Below, one piece after another: positions 8,985 through 18,058 of a DNA stretch of 64,000 nucleotides. This DNA comes from Bog-756 sp963841885 (GTDB lineage Bacteria > Actinomycetota > Acidimicrobiia > Acidimicrobiales > RAAP-2): contig CAWJEK010000013.1 in NCBI GenBank assembly GCA_963841885.1, forward strand, positions 1-64,000, in the 5' to 3' direction. Made by a program: the position numbers and the translations under genes. Position 1 is the stretch's first letter. Every line of letters begins with the position of its first letter. The notes under the pieces were generated by a model that was not told the origin of the DNA, did not search any database, and saw nothing but the letters and a program-made list of their open reading frames with translations.

Positions 8985-10094
8985 TCAGCCGAGGACGACC
9001 AGGTCGTCGCGATGCACGACCACGGCCGATACGTCCTCGGGGAGTTCGTCGCTCTGCAGCCCGGCCCAGCCGGCCAGGGAAGCCGCCGGATGCCGCACCA
9101 GGCCCTTCGCGAACACGACGCCGTCAGGTCCCACGATCTCGACCGCGTCGTCCAGCCCGAAATCGCCGTCCACCGAGACGATGCCGGCGGGCAGGAGGGA
9201 CCGACCACGCTCGACGAGGGCCCGGCGGGCTCCGTCATCGACCATGATCCGTCCGGACGCCCGGATGGCGAACGCGATCCACAGCTTCCGGGCGGGCAAC
9301 ACGACCTCCCGGGGTCGGAAACGGGTGCCCACCCCGGGCGTGGAGGCGGCCACCGCGGCCAGCACCCCGGGCCGGGCGGCGTCGGCGATCACGGCCTCGA
9401 CACCTGACCACACGGCGATCTTGGCCGCGGCCAGCTTGGACCCCATGCCACCGCTGCCCACCGCGGAGCCGGGGCCGCCGGCGATGGCCTCGAGCTCGTG
9501 GTCGATCTCCACTACCTCCTCGATGAGGGAGGCGTCGGCCTCGTGGCGGGGGTCACCCGTGAGCAGCCCCGCCGTGTCGGTCAACAGGACCAGCTGACCG
9601 GCGCTGACCAGGTGGGCCACCAACGCGGCCAGGCGGTCGTTGTCCCCGAATCGGATCTCCTCGTCCGCTACCGCGTCGTTCTCGTTGACCACCGGGACGA
9701 CCCCGAGTTCGAGCAGTCGCCGGAGTGTCTGGCGGGCGTGGAGGTACTGACTGCGGTGGACGAAGTCGAGGGGGGCCAGCAACACCTGGCCGGCGGTCAG
9801 TCCGTGGGCGGCCAGGGCATCACTCCACACCCGCATGAGCAGGTGCTGACCGACGGCGGCCACCGCCTGCAGGGTCGCCAGATCGTGGGGCCGCGGCCGC
9901 CCCGCGGCGAGGCTGGTCCACCCGGCGGCGATGGCGCCCGATGTCACCACCACCACCCGGTGCCCGGCCCGGCGGGCCTGGGCCACCTCACCGGCCAGCT
10001 TGTCGATGGCGGCGTTGTCCACCCCACCATCGGGAGTGGTGACCGAGGACGAGCCGATCTTCACCACCACGGTGCGCGACGGGTCCACGGACAT
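8985..10094 (-). CDS. proB: Glutamate 5-kinase with C-terminal PUA domain
   Basis: ProB phosphorylates glutamate, the committed and proline-inhibited step of proline synthesis. The amino-acid-kinase fold is seen in VVVKIGSSSVT, VVTSGAIAAG, NENDAVADEEIRFGDNDRLA and VGSGGMGSKLAAAK. The last 80 residues form a PUA domain, as in E. coli ProB; total length is 369 residues, as expected. ATG 10094 overlaps the obgE stop by one base (TGATG), so proB is translationally coupled to obgE, a common actinobacterial arrangement. Confidence 0.96.
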   Translation of the reverse strand: MSVDPSRTVVVKIGSSSVTTPDGGVDNAAIDKLAGEVAQARRAGHRVVVVTSGAIAAGWTSLAAGRPRPHDLATLQAVAAVGQHLLMRVWSDALAAHGLTAGQVLLAPLDFVHRSQYLHARQTLRRLLELGVVPVVNENDAVADEEIRFGDNDRLAALVAHLVSAGQLVLLTDTAGLLTGDPRHEADASLIEEVVEIDHELEAIAGGPGSAVGSGGMGSKLAAAKIAVWSGVEAVIADAARPGVLAAVAASTPGVGTRFRPREVVLPARKLWIAFAIRASGRIMVDDGARRALVERGRSLLPAGIVSVDGDFGLDDAVEIVGPDGVVFAKGLVRHPAASLAGWAGLQSDELPEDVSAVVVHRDDLVVLG

Positions 10095-11449
10095 CAGCGC
10101 CGCCGGCGGCGACTCGACGGTTCGCCGGTGAACTCGGGCTGGTCGCGGTACCAGACGAAGGAGAGCTCGCCGATGTGGACCACGTCGCCGTCGCGGGCGC
10201 CGGCCTTGGCCAGGGCCCGGTCCACCCCGATCCGCCGAAGGCGTCCCTGGACGTAGTCGGCGGCCTCGTCGGTGGTGACGTCGTTGAGTGCCACGGCCCG
10301 TTCTGCCACCTTGCCCACCACCACGAACTCGCCTTCGCCGATCCGCTCGACGGTGAAGCCCTCCGGCAGCGGGCGGTGGATCACGATGGTCCCGTCGGAC
10401 TCGGGTTCGGCCGTGCGAGCCTGGTCGACGAGCGTGGCGAGTCGACCGACCAGAGCCGGGATCCCCTGACCCGTGACCGAGGAGATGACGAGGTCGGGTA
10501 CGAAGATCGCCTCGTCGACGTCGTCCTGGTCCTGGTCCCGGTCGAAGGACTCCGGTCGGGTGGTGGGAGGCAATTCGGACGGATCGACCATGTCGGCCTT
10601 CGAGCCCACCACCAGTCGCGGCCGGTCCAGGAGGTCCGGCTGGTAGCGGCCCAGTTCGGCCAGGAGGACCCGCTCCTGCTCCCCCGGAGCCACCCCCGTG
10701 ACCGGATCCAGCTCCACCAGCACCACCAGGGCCCGCGCCCGGGTGATGTGGCGCAGGAACTGGTGTCCGAGGCCCTTCCCCTCCGCCGCGCCTTCCACCA
10801 GTCCAGGTATGTCGGCCACCGTGTAGGTCGTGGCGTCGTCCGTGCGGACCACGCCCAGGTGGGGCTCGAGGGTCGTGAAGGGGTAGTCGGCAATCTTCGG
10901 CTTGGCCGCCGAGATGCGTGAGATCAGAGTGGACTTGCCGACGTTCGGGAAGCCGACCAGCGCCACATCGGCGACCAGCGCCAGCTCGAGGTCGTACCAC
11001 TCCTCATGACCCTTCTCACCCTGCTCCGCGAAGGTGGGTGCCCGGCGGTTGTTGGACAGGAAACTGGCATTGCCCCGGCCACCCCGTCCTCCCTCGCCCG
11101 CCATCCAGCGGTCGCCGGAATTGACCAGGTCGCAGAGGATCGTCCCGTCCGCCCGGCGCACGCGGGTGCCCACCGGCACCGGCACCTCGAGGTCGGCTCC
11201 ACGTTTCCCGTGCATCTTCTTTCCGCCGCCGTGGCCGCCGTTGTCGGCGCCCCGGTGCGGGTGGTCGCGGAACGGCAGCAGCGACGACTGGTTCGTGGTG
11301 GCGACCAGCCACACGTTGCCGCCCCGACCGCCGTCGCCGCCGTCGGGACCGCCTTTGTCGACGTGGGCCTCCCGCCGCATGGCGACCGCGCCGGCACCCC
11401 CGTCCCCCGCCTTGACGTGAAGCTGTGCCTCGTCGACGAAGCCGGACAT
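10094..11449 (-). CDS. obgE: GTPase Obg (CgtA), ribosome assembly
   Basis: The glycine-rich Obg fold takes up residues 1-158 (for example GGDGGRGGNVW). The G domain follows with G1 GFPNVGKST, G3 DIPGL and G5 SSVTGQG, and then a C-terminal OCT domain. Obg binds the 50S subunit and links GTP/ppGpp level to ribosome assembly. The G4 motif is unusual: it reads VGSKADM, with serine where most Obg proteins have the asparagine of NKxD. The protein has 451 residues. It follows rplU and rpmA, as in many bacteria, but with a phosphatase gene between. A TAGGAT box lies seven bases before ATG 11449, so it also seems to have its own leaderless promoter. Confidence 0.96.
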   Translation of the reverse strand: MSGFVDEAQLHVKAGDGGAGAVAMRREAHVDKGGPDGGDGGRGGNVWLVATTNQSSLLPFRDHPHRGADNGGHGGGKKMHGKRGADLEVPVPVGTRVRRADGTILCDLVNSGDRWMAGEGGRGGRGNASFLSNNRRAPTFAEQGEKGHEEWYDLELALVADVALVGFPNVGKSTLISRISAAKPKIADYPFTTLEPHLGVVRTDDATTYTVADIPGLVEGAAEGKGLGHQFLRHITRARALVVLVELDPVTGVAPGEQERVLLAELGRYQPDLLDRPRLVVGSKADMVDPSELPPTTRPESFDRDQDQDDVDEAIFVPDLVISSVTGQGIPALVGRLATLVDQARTAEPESDGTIVIHRPLPEGFTVERIGEGEFVVVGKVAERAVALNDVTTDEAADYVQGRLRRIGVDRALAKAGARDGDVVHIGELSFVWYRDQPEFTGEPSSRRRRR

Positions 11450-11456
11450 GGGAGGG

Positions 11457-11462
11457 ATCCTA
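11457..11462 (-). promoter_or_regulatory. -10 box of a leaderless promoter (obgE)
   Basis: TAGGAT on the minus strand lies seven bases before ATG 11449. The 228 bases between this gene and the next one upstream (11450-11677) hold no other recognisable feature. Confidence 0.45.
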
Positions 11463-11677
11463 CCGATCAGGGGTCTGCGGCCCCGGAGAGGGCGGCGTGG
11501 GTGGTGGATGGAGGTTGGAAGTGGCTGTCGGGGGCGGAAGGGCCGTGGAGGCCGGGGAGGAAGTCGAAGGCGGAGTCGGCGTGGGGGCGACGACGGAGTG
11601 GGCGGGGCCCGGCAGGATCAGGGCGAGTCGGCAGGTCGTGGCCCACCGGCAGGAGCCGATCCCTCCGTCGGGCCGGA

Positions 11678-12421
11678 TCAGGGAGCGACCAGGACCGTGT
11701 TCCGCAGGGTCTCGACCGACTCCCTCACCCCGAGCGAGTCGGCCAGTTCGTCGTAGGTGCCGTACCCGGCCCGCAGCTCGGCGAGGAACTGCTCCATCGT
11801 CTCGGGGACGACGTGGAGGATGGCGGGTGCGTACCTTTCGACCTCGTCCTGGGCTTCCGGGTACTCGGCCTTCAGCCTGGCGAGCAGGCGGTCCATTGCC
11901 TCGGCCGACAGTGCGTAATCGGACACGATGGTCTCGTCCGGCACCCCCAGGAACGCCAGCAGTAGGGCGGACAACACCCCGGTCCGGTCCTTTCCGGCAC
12001 TGCAGTGCATGACGGCGGGGAGGGCGCCCGGATCAGCCAACACGTCGATCGCCGTCGTCAGCATGGCGCCACCTTCGGACACCATCGACCCGTACCGCGT
12101 GGCGACGTAGGACGCTTCCTTCCAGTCCGGAAGCGTCTCGGTGGCCGGCAGCACGTCAGTGAGGGGGAGCCCCATGTAGGACACCGGGAACCGGTCCACC
12201 GGGAAACTCCCGCGTTGCTCGGCTTCGTCGGCCGTGCGCAGATCGATGACGGTGGCGAGCCCGAGATCGGCCAACTGGACCAGGTCGGCGTCGCTCAGTT
12301 TGTTCAGGCCGTCGGCCCGGAAGAGGCGTCTCCACGCGACCGTCCGACCGTCGGCGGTCGCGTATCCCCCGAGATCGCGGAAATTGACACAGCCCTCGAA
12401 CTCGAGGTTCCGCGAGGGCAC
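11678..12421 (-). CDS. Tyrosine-protein phosphatase (Y_phosphatase3 family)
   Basis: The 247-residue protein has the opening CVNFRDLGGYAT typical of PF13350 phosphatases and the active-site loop MHCSAGKDRTGVLSA (C-x5-R), with the catalytic cysteine and phosphate-binding arginine. A general acid aspartate is not obvious. Start is GTG 12421, 10 bases after the rpmA stop, so it probably is read in the ribosomal-protein transcript. Relatives act on phosphotyrosine or phosphoinositide-like substrates; the target here is unknown. Confidence 0.9.
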   Translation of the reverse strand: MPSRNLEFEGCVNFRDLGGYATADGRTVAWRRLFRADGLNKLSDADLVQLADLGLATVIDLRTADEAEQRGSFPVDRFPVSYMGLPLTDVLPATETLPDWKEASYVATRYGSMVSEGGAMLTTAIDVLADPGALPAVMHCSAGKDRTGVLSALLLAFLGVPDETIVSDYALSAEAMDRLLARLKAEYPEAQDEVERYAPAILHVVPETMEQFLAELRAGYGTYDELADSLGVRESVETLRNTVLVAP

Positions 12422-12431
12422 CGGCCAGGGC

Positions 12432-12686
12432 TCAGGCGCCGGGCAGCACGTCGACCAGTTTGCGGCCCTTACGGCTCGCGAACTGAACGGTGCCGTCGGC
12501 CAGGGCGAACAGCGTGTCGTCCTTGCCGAGACCCACGTTGAGACCGGGGTGGAACTTGGTGCCGCGCTGGCGCACGATGATGGCGCCGGTGCGCACCTCC
12601 GTGCCGCCGAAGACCTTCACGCCGAGGCGCTGGGCGTTCGAATCGCGTCCGTTGCGGGTGGAACCGCCACCTTTGGTCTTGGACAT
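12432..12686 (-). CDS. rpmA: 50S ribosomal protein L27
   Basis: The 84-residue protein has the L27 hallmarks: the basic, flexible N-terminus MSKTKGGGSTRNGRDS, RLGVKVFGG, and IIVRQRGTKFHPG. L27 sits near the peptidyl-transferase centre. A strong AAGGAG ribosome-binding site precedes ATG 12686. The N-terminus begins directly with MSKTKGGG, with no Firmicutes-type cleavable extension. Confidence 0.98.
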   Translation of the reverse strand: MSKTKGGGSTRNGRDSNAQRLGVKVFGGTEVRTGAIIVRQRGTKFHPGLNVGLGKDDTLFALADGTVQFASRKGRKLVDVLPGA

Positions 12687-12760
12687 GTCGGGAACTCCTT
12701 CGTGATGGTGGACGTCCGCCGAGCTGCGCCGCAGGGCGCGCCGGCGAGTCGATCAGGTGG

Positions 12761-13072
12761 TCAGCCGGCGGAGATGCCGGTGATGGCGATGGTCGAGTAG
12801 CGCTGGCGGTGGCCCCACCGCGTGCTCTGGTTCGACTTGTTCTTGTAGGTGAAGCCGCGGATCTTGGGCCCGAGCTCCTCGCCCTTCACGGTGGCGGTGA
12901 CCGTGGCTCCGGCCAGCTGGGACGGTGTGGCCAGGACCGTCTCACCGTCGACGACGAGGACGGGCTCGAACGTCACCTCGGTGCCGGGCTCCTCGCCCAG
13001 CAGTTCCACGCGGAGTTCCTGGCCCTCGGCCACTCGCTCCTGCTTGCCTCCGGTTCTGATGACTGCGTACAT
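12761..13072 (-). CDS. rplU: 50S ribosomal protein L21
   Basis: At 103 residues it begins with MYAVIRTGGKQERVAEG and ends with the basic KNKSNQSTRWGHRQRY segment that contacts 23S rRNA. It precedes rpmA by 74 bases, and its start follows the rne stop by 12 bases, so rne-rplU-rpmA look co-transcribed. Confidence 0.97.
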   Translation of the reverse strand: MYAVIRTGGKQERVAEGQELRVELLGEEPGTEVTFEPVLVVDGETVLATPSQLAGATVTATVKGEELGPKIRGFTYKNKSNQSTRWGHRQRYSTIAITGISAG

Positions 13073-13084
13073 AGGGATGACAGC

Positions 13085-15124
13085 CTACAGCTCCGGGTCG
13101 TCAAATACTATTCCCCTCCCCTGGCAGACCTCGCAGGTGGTGGACATCGACTCGATGAGGCCCTCGGAGACCCGCTTCCGGGTCATCTCCACGAGGCCCA
13201 GCTCGCTGATGTCGAACACCTGTGTGCGGGTCTTGTCCCTGGCCAGGGCGGAGCGCAGGGCACTGCCCACCTTGTCCCGGTTCTCGCGGATCTCCATGTC
13301 GATGAAGTCGATCACGATGATGCCCCCGATGTCCCGAAGCCGGAGCTGGCGGGCCACCTCGTCGGCCGCCTCCAGGTTGTTCCGGTAGACGGTCTCCTCC
13401 AGGTTGGTCGTTCCCACGTTCTTGCCCGTGTTGACGTCGATGACGGTCAGCGCTTCCGTGCGGTCGATCACCAGGGACCCTCCGGAAGGAAGGTGGACCT
13501 TACGGTCGAGTGCCTTGTGCAGCTGCTCGTGGACGTGGAACCGTTCGAACACGGGCAGCTGCTCGGCTTCGGGGTCGTAATACTCCACGCGGTCGGCCAG
13601 TTCGGGGTTGACCGCGCCGACGTAGTCCCTGACCTGCTCGAAGAGGGCACGGTCATCGATGACGACGGCCCGGTACTCACGGTTGAGTTCTTCGCGGATG
13701 ACCCGCACGGCGATGGCCGGCTCCCGGTACAGCAGAGCGGCCCCCTGCCCCTTCAGCGAGGCGGCGGCGATGGCCTCCCACTGCTCGACCAACCGGGCGA
13801 TGTCGTTCTGGAGCTCTTCGGCGCTGGCTCCGGCCGCCGCGGTACGGACGATCAGACCGTGCCCCTGGGGTCGAACGGCGTCCACGATCCGGCGCAGACG
13901 CTTGCGCTCGGCGTCCTCCAGCCGCTTCGAGATGCCGTAGGCCGTCGAGTTGGGGACGAGCACGACGAAGCGACCGGGCAGCGACACCTCCTGGGTGAGT
14001 CGGGCACCCTTGGCCCCGATGGGGTTCTTGGTGACCTGGCACAGGATGGTCTGGCCGGGCTTCAGCAGTTGCTCGATCCGCGGTTGACCCGAGCCCTTGG
14101 GCGACTCGATGTCGTCGGTGTCGTAGCGGACGTCCCCGTGGTAGAGCACGGCGTTCTTGGGCGTGCCGATGTCGATGAAGGCCGCCTCCATGCCCGGCAG
14201 CACGTTCTGCACCCGGCCCCGGTAGATGTTGCCGTCGATCTGGGTGGCGTCGTCCGACGCCCTCGAGATGTAGTGCTCCACCAGGGTGCGCCCCTCCAGC
14301 AGGGCGATCTGAGTCATGTCGGGGCGGACGTGGACGCAGATCTGGTACCGCCCGACCGCCTTTCCCCGGCGCTCGCGGCCACCGCGTCGACCCTCCCCCC
14401 GGGTCGGACCCGGGCGCTTGGCGTCCACCGGCGTGCGGACCGCGTCGCCTTCCACCGGCGTCGGGACCGGGCCGTTACCGCCTCCCCCGGAACCCGAACG
14501 GGACCCTCCGCCGGAGCGGGACCGGTTCCGTCCCCCACCGGACTTCGACGGGGTAGGCGCGGGCGGTCCGGCCGGTCCGGCCGGGGCCGGGCGACGGTCG
14601 CCGATGGCGGGTCGGGTGTCACCGATCTTGGGTCGGGTGTCCGGGGGCGCACCGGGTGTGATCGTGACCGCATCCGCCGCCGGTGGGGCGATGGTCGAGG
14701 AGACGGCCACGGGGGCGGCGTCCGGGTGTTCGGGAACCGCCCGCGGCGGTGTCGGACGCGCCGCCGCGGTGGGCGACTGGTCGCCTTCCGCATCACGGGG
14801 CGTGCCACCCTCGGCCCCGGTCCGGCCTCGGCCCCGTCCACCTCGGGATCCTCGCCGACGGCGGTTTCCACCGCCCTGTCCGGTCCCCTGGCCGCCAGCC
14901 GTTCCGCCAGGAACGGCGGACGAGCCGGCGTTCTCCGTGGACCGGGAGCTGCCGGAGGCGCTACCTGCCGCCGGCCCCTCAGACCCGCCGCTGGATGCGG
15001 CCCGAGACCCGCCGCTGGATTCGGCCGAACGGGGAGGTGCCCCGGACTGCGGCGTGCTGGATGGCGTCGGCGACGGAGGGGGCGTGGTCGCCCCCGGCGT
15101 CTGCCCGTTGGATGCTTCTGACAT
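13085..15124 (-). CDS. rne: Rne/Rng-family ribonuclease (RNase E/G)
   Basis: The 679-residue enzyme has a disordered N-terminal extension of about 235 residues rich in Pro, Gly, Ser and Arg, common in actinobacterial RNase E. An S1 RNA-binding region follows (GNIYRGRVQNVLPGMEAAFIDIG), then the RNase E/G catalytic domain. The two magnesium-binding aspartates are in LTVIDVNTGKN and GIIVIDFIDME, and the zinc-link is CEVCQGRG near the C-terminus. It cleaves single-stranded RNA in mRNA turnover and rRNA/tRNA maturation. The start ATG 15124 has an AAGGGA site. It lies between the radical-SAM pair and L21/L27. Confidence 0.95.
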   Translation of the reverse strand: MSEASNGQTPGATTPPPSPTPSSTPQSGAPPRSAESSGGSRAASSGGSEGPAAGSASGSSRSTENAGSSAVPGGTAGGQGTGQGGGNRRRRGSRGGRGRGRTGAEGGTPRDAEGDQSPTAAARPTPPRAVPEHPDAAPVAVSSTIAPPAADAVTITPGAPPDTRPKIGDTRPAIGDRRPAPAGPAGPPAPTPSKSGGGRNRSRSGGGSRSGSGGGGNGPVPTPVEGDAVRTPVDAKRPGPTRGEGRRGGRERRGKAVGRYQICVHVRPDMTQIALLEGRTLVEHYISRASDDATQIDGNIYRGRVQNVLPGMEAAFIDIGTPKNAVLYHGDVRYDTDDIESPKGSGQPRIEQLLKPGQTILCQVTKNPIGAKGARLTQEVSLPGRFVVLVPNSTAYGISKRLEDAERKRLRRIVDAVRPQGHGLIVRTAAAGASAEELQNDIARLVEQWEAIAAASLKGQGAALLYREPAIAVRVIREELNREYRAVVIDDRALFEQVRDYVGAVNPELADRVEYYDPEAEQLPVFERFHVHEQLHKALDRKVHLPSGGSLVIDRTEALTVIDVNTGKNVGTTNLEETVYRNNLEAADEVARQLRLRDIGGIIVIDFIDMEIRENRDKVGSALRSALARDKTRTQVFDISELGLVEMTRKRVSEGLIESMSTTCEVCQGRGIVFDDPEL

Positions 15125-15145
15125 CGAGATCCCTTCTGATACTGC

Positions 15146-15970
15146 TCACGACGCACGCACCAGGGCGTGCACGGCGCGGTCGGCCCCGGCCGGGACGACC
15201 CGGCCGAGGAGCGGCTCCTGACGGAGCCCGTCGCGCTCGATCCACTGTTCTGTCCTACAGGCCCGGTCGACGACCGGGATACTCCCGGGCAGGCCACGGT
15301 CGGGCCGCCCGTCCATCGGTCGGGAGGCGGAGCCGCCCGACACGGCGATCAGTCCTCGCACCAGCTCCACGGGGCGGACGCCCCGGGGGCGGGTGCTGAG
15401 CTCGGCCACCAGGCCGACGGTGCGGCCCGAAGGGTCCTCCGAGGCGTCCACCGAGGCGTCAGCCACGGCCAGGGCGAGCACGGAGGGGCGGAGGTCGTCA
15501 ACCTCCTCACGTCCCTTCCGCTCCCGGGTGATGGGCACGGAGTCGGCGGCCAGTAGGGCGCCCACCATCCCCGTCAGCTGGTCGCGGGAGACTCCGGCGA
15601 GGCGCATGGTCCACGAGCAGGAGGTCACCATCTGCTGCAACGAGTCCTTGGACCGCTCGACCGGGACTGCCTCCTCGATGTGGAGGCCGTCGGGAAGCAG
15701 GCCGTCGAGGAGAGCCGGCAGGTCGGCCGGCTCGATGCCCGACTCCAGGGCGCGGCCCGGGTCGAGGGCCACGTCGACGTACTCGGCCAGCGATTCTGCT
15801 CCGGTGGGCAGAGCCAGGCCGAAGCTGAGCTGCGGGCGCGGCGAGAAGCCCTCCGTGTAGGCGAGCGGTAGCCCGGCCCGTCGCAGTGCCCGCTCCCACA
15901 TCCTGGCCACGTCCCGCTGGCTGGTGAATCGGATCTTGCCGAGCTTGGAGAAGCGAAAACGTATGCGCAC
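15146..15970 (-). CDS. DUF2344 / TIGR03936-like protein, partner of the radical SAM protein
   Basis: The 274-residue protein begins VRIRFRFSKLGKIRFTSQRDVARMWERALRR, the conserved DUF2344 opening, and continues with the YTEGFSPRPQLSFGLALP motif. In many bacteria it is encoded next to or fused with the TIGR03960 radical SAM protein; here it starts one base after that gene's stop. The function of the family is not established. The short gap to rne (21 bases) suggests co-transcription. Start GTG 15970 is set by homology at the N-terminus. Confidence 0.9.
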   Translation of the reverse strand: MRIRFRFSKLGKIRFTSQRDVARMWERALRRAGLPLAYTEGFSPRPQLSFGLALPTGAESLAEYVDVALDPGRALESGIEPADLPALLDGLLPDGLHIEEAVPVERSKDSLQQMVTSCSWTMRLAGVSRDQLTGMVGALLAADSVPITRERKGREEVDDLRPSVLALAVADASVDASEDPSGRTVGLVAELSTRPRGVRPVELVRGLIAVSGGSASRPMDGRPDRGLPGSIPVVDRACRTEQWIERDGLRQEPLLGRVVPAGADRAVHALVRAS

Positions 15971-15971
15971 G

Positions 15972-17996
15972 TCAGACCCTCCCCTCTCCGACCAGCGCGC
16001 CGGCGCTCCCACCCGGCCCGGGGGCCGGAGCGACGCCGGACGGCGCCGTGGCAAGGAATCGTACCGGCACCTGGCCCCCGGTTGAGAGATCCTGGCCCGT
16101 TCCCTGGCTGCCGCCGGCCGGGGGCACCGCCGAGGCCACCACGTGCTCGACCCCGTAGCCGGTGCAGGCACCGCAGTCGTAGCAGGGGGTCCAACGGCAG
16201 TCGGGGAGCCCGTGCTCGGCCAGGGCGTCCCTCCAGTCCTGCCAGAGGAAGTCCCGGTGAAGGCCGGCCGAGATGTGGTCCCAGGGCAGGACCTCGTCCT
16301 CTGTCCGGTGGCGGTAGACCGTGTCCTCCAGCGACATTCCGTGGGCGGCCAGGGCGTCGGTCCACAATTCGAGGTCGAAGTGCTCCGACCACTCCTGGAA
16401 GGTGCCCCCGTTACGCCACACCTGCTCGATGACGGCCCCCATGCGGCGGTCGCCACGACTGACGACGCCCTCCGCGGCCGTCGCCTTGGGGTCGTGCCAG
16501 CGGATGGTGAGGCCCCGCACCGGGCGGGCCGCGTCACGCAGCAGATGGACCTTCCGGGTCAGCTCCTCGATGGTGTTCTGGCCGAACCACTGGAACGGCG
16601 TCTGCACCTTGGGCACGAAACCGCCGACCGAGGCCGTCACCGTGACGCTGTTGTGGTAGCGCTTGCCGATCGCCACGCACTGTTTGGCCAGGGCCACGAT
16701 GCCCAACGTGTCCTCGTCGGTCTCGGTGGGAAGTCCGATCAGGAAGTACAGCTTGACCCGTTTCCAGCCCTGGCTGAAGGCCGCATCGACCGCGGCGTAG
16801 AGGTCCTCCTCGCGGATGAGCTTGTTGATCACCTGGCGCATTCGCCACGTCCCGCCCTCCGGGGCGAAGGTGAGCCCCGTACGGCGGACCCGCTGGATCT
16901 GCGCCGCGGTCCCCACGGTGAACGCATCGACCCGGAGGCTGGGCAGGCTGACCGAGACCTGCCCCGAGCAGGCGGGGTCGTCGATGATCTCGGTGACCGT
17001 CTCCTGGATTCCCGAATAGTCGGCGCTGGACAGGGACGTCAGGGCCACCTCGTCGTAGCCGGTGCGCTCGAGTCCGGCACGGACCATGGTGCGGACCTGG
17101 TCGGATGGCCGCTCGCGCACGGGTCGGGTGATCATCCCGGCCTGACAGAAGCGGCAACCCCGGGTGCAGCCGCGGAACAGCTCCACGTTGAGTCGGTCAT
17201 GGACCACCTCGATGAGAGGCACCAACTGCTGGCGTGGATAGGGCCACGCACCCAGGTCGGCGATCGTCCGCTTCTCCACCCGTCCGGGCGTGTCCGCATA
17301 CCGGGGCGCTACGCCCGCCAGTCGCCCGGCACCGTCGTAGGTCACGTCGTAACAGGACGGCACGTACACGCCGTCGACCCTCGACAGCGCCCGCAGCAGG
17401 TCGGCGCGCCCGGATCCCCCGTCCGGAGGGCGGTCCCCGGTGCGGCGGAAATCGACCAGCACATCGTTGATCTCGCCCACGACCTCCTCGCCGTCACCGA
17501 GGACGAAGCAGTCGACGAAGTCGGCCAGCGGCTCGGGGTTGAAGGCGCAGTGCCCGCCGGCCATCACCAGCGGGTGATCGTCGGTACGGTCGGCGCGCCG
17601 GACCGGCACCCCGGCCAGGTCGACGAGGTTGAGGACGTTCGTGTAGACGAGCTCGGCCGACAGATTGAAGGCGATGACGTCGAAATCCGACGCCGGATGC
17701 TGGGCTTCGACGGAGAACAGGGGCACTCCGGCCGTCCGCATCGCCGCCTCCATGTCGACCCAGGGGGCGTAGGACCGCTCGGCGGCCGCGTCGGGGCGTT
17801 CGTTGAGGATCTCGTAGAGGATCTGCAGGCCCTGGTTCGGCAGGCCGACCTCGTACGTGTCCGGGTACACGAGCAGCCAGGACACCACGCCGGGTCCATG
17901 CTCCACCTGCTGGGCGCCCAGCTCACCGCCTATGTAGCGAGCAGGCTTCGTGACCTGGGCGAGGAGCGGCTCGATCTGTGGCCAGAGGGACTCCAT
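15972..17996 (-). CDS. TIGR03960-family radical SAM protein with B12-binding-like N-terminus
   Basis: The 674-residue protein starts MESLWPQIEPLLAQVTKPARYIGGE, as in other family members. A B12-binding-like domain (VSWLLVYPDTYEVGLPNQGLQ) covers roughly residues 40-200. The radical SAM core has the 4Fe-4S motif CTRGCRFC (C-x3-C-x2-C) and a following FAPEGGTWRMRQVINK segment. The C-terminal part holds a second cysteine group, CRWTPCYDCGACTGYG, which may bind another cluster or zinc. The reaction is unknown. ATG 17996 is preferred over ATG 18008 because a GGAGGGGG site precedes it. The last 60 residues are Pro/Gly-rich. Confidence 0.92.
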   Translation of the reverse strand: MESLWPQIEPLLAQVTKPARYIGGELGAQQVEHGPGVVSWLLVYPDTYEVGLPNQGLQILYEILNERPDAAAERSYAPWVDMEAAMRTAGVPLFSVEAQHPASDFDVIAFNLSAELVYTNVLNLVDLAGVPVRRADRTDDHPLVMAGGHCAFNPEPLADFVDCFVLGDGEEVVGEINDVLVDFRRTGDRPPDGGSGRADLLRALSRVDGVYVPSCYDVTYDGAGRLAGVAPRYADTPGRVEKRTIADLGAWPYPRQQLVPLIEVVHDRLNVELFRGCTRGCRFCQAGMITRPVRERPSDQVRTMVRAGLERTGYDEVALTSLSSADYSGIQETVTEIIDDPACSGQVSVSLPSLRVDAFTVGTAAQIQRVRRTGLTFAPEGGTWRMRQVINKLIREEDLYAAVDAAFSQGWKRVKLYFLIGLPTETDEDTLGIVALAKQCVAIGKRYHNSVTVTASVGGFVPKVQTPFQWFGQNTIEELTRKVHLLRDAARPVRGLTIRWHDPKATAAEGVVSRGDRRMGAVIEQVWRNGGTFQEWSEHFDLELWTDALAAHGMSLEDTVYRHRTEDEVLPWDHISAGLHRDFLWQDWRDALAEHGLPDCRWTPCYDCGACTGYGVEHVVASAVPPAGGSQGTGQDLSTGGQVPVRFLATAPSGVAPAPGPGGSAGALVGEGRV

Positions 17997-18058
17997 CTCC
18001 CCCTCCATCCTAGGGGCAGGGCGCTGATGTCCTGGACAGGCGGGCGGGCCGACGCGCC

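Noticed and set aside
8985..11000. A very long minus-strand frame joining Obg-region sequence to ProB
   Set aside because: The upstream half is a shadow of obgE in another frame. ProB starts at ATG 10094, overlapping the obgE stop.
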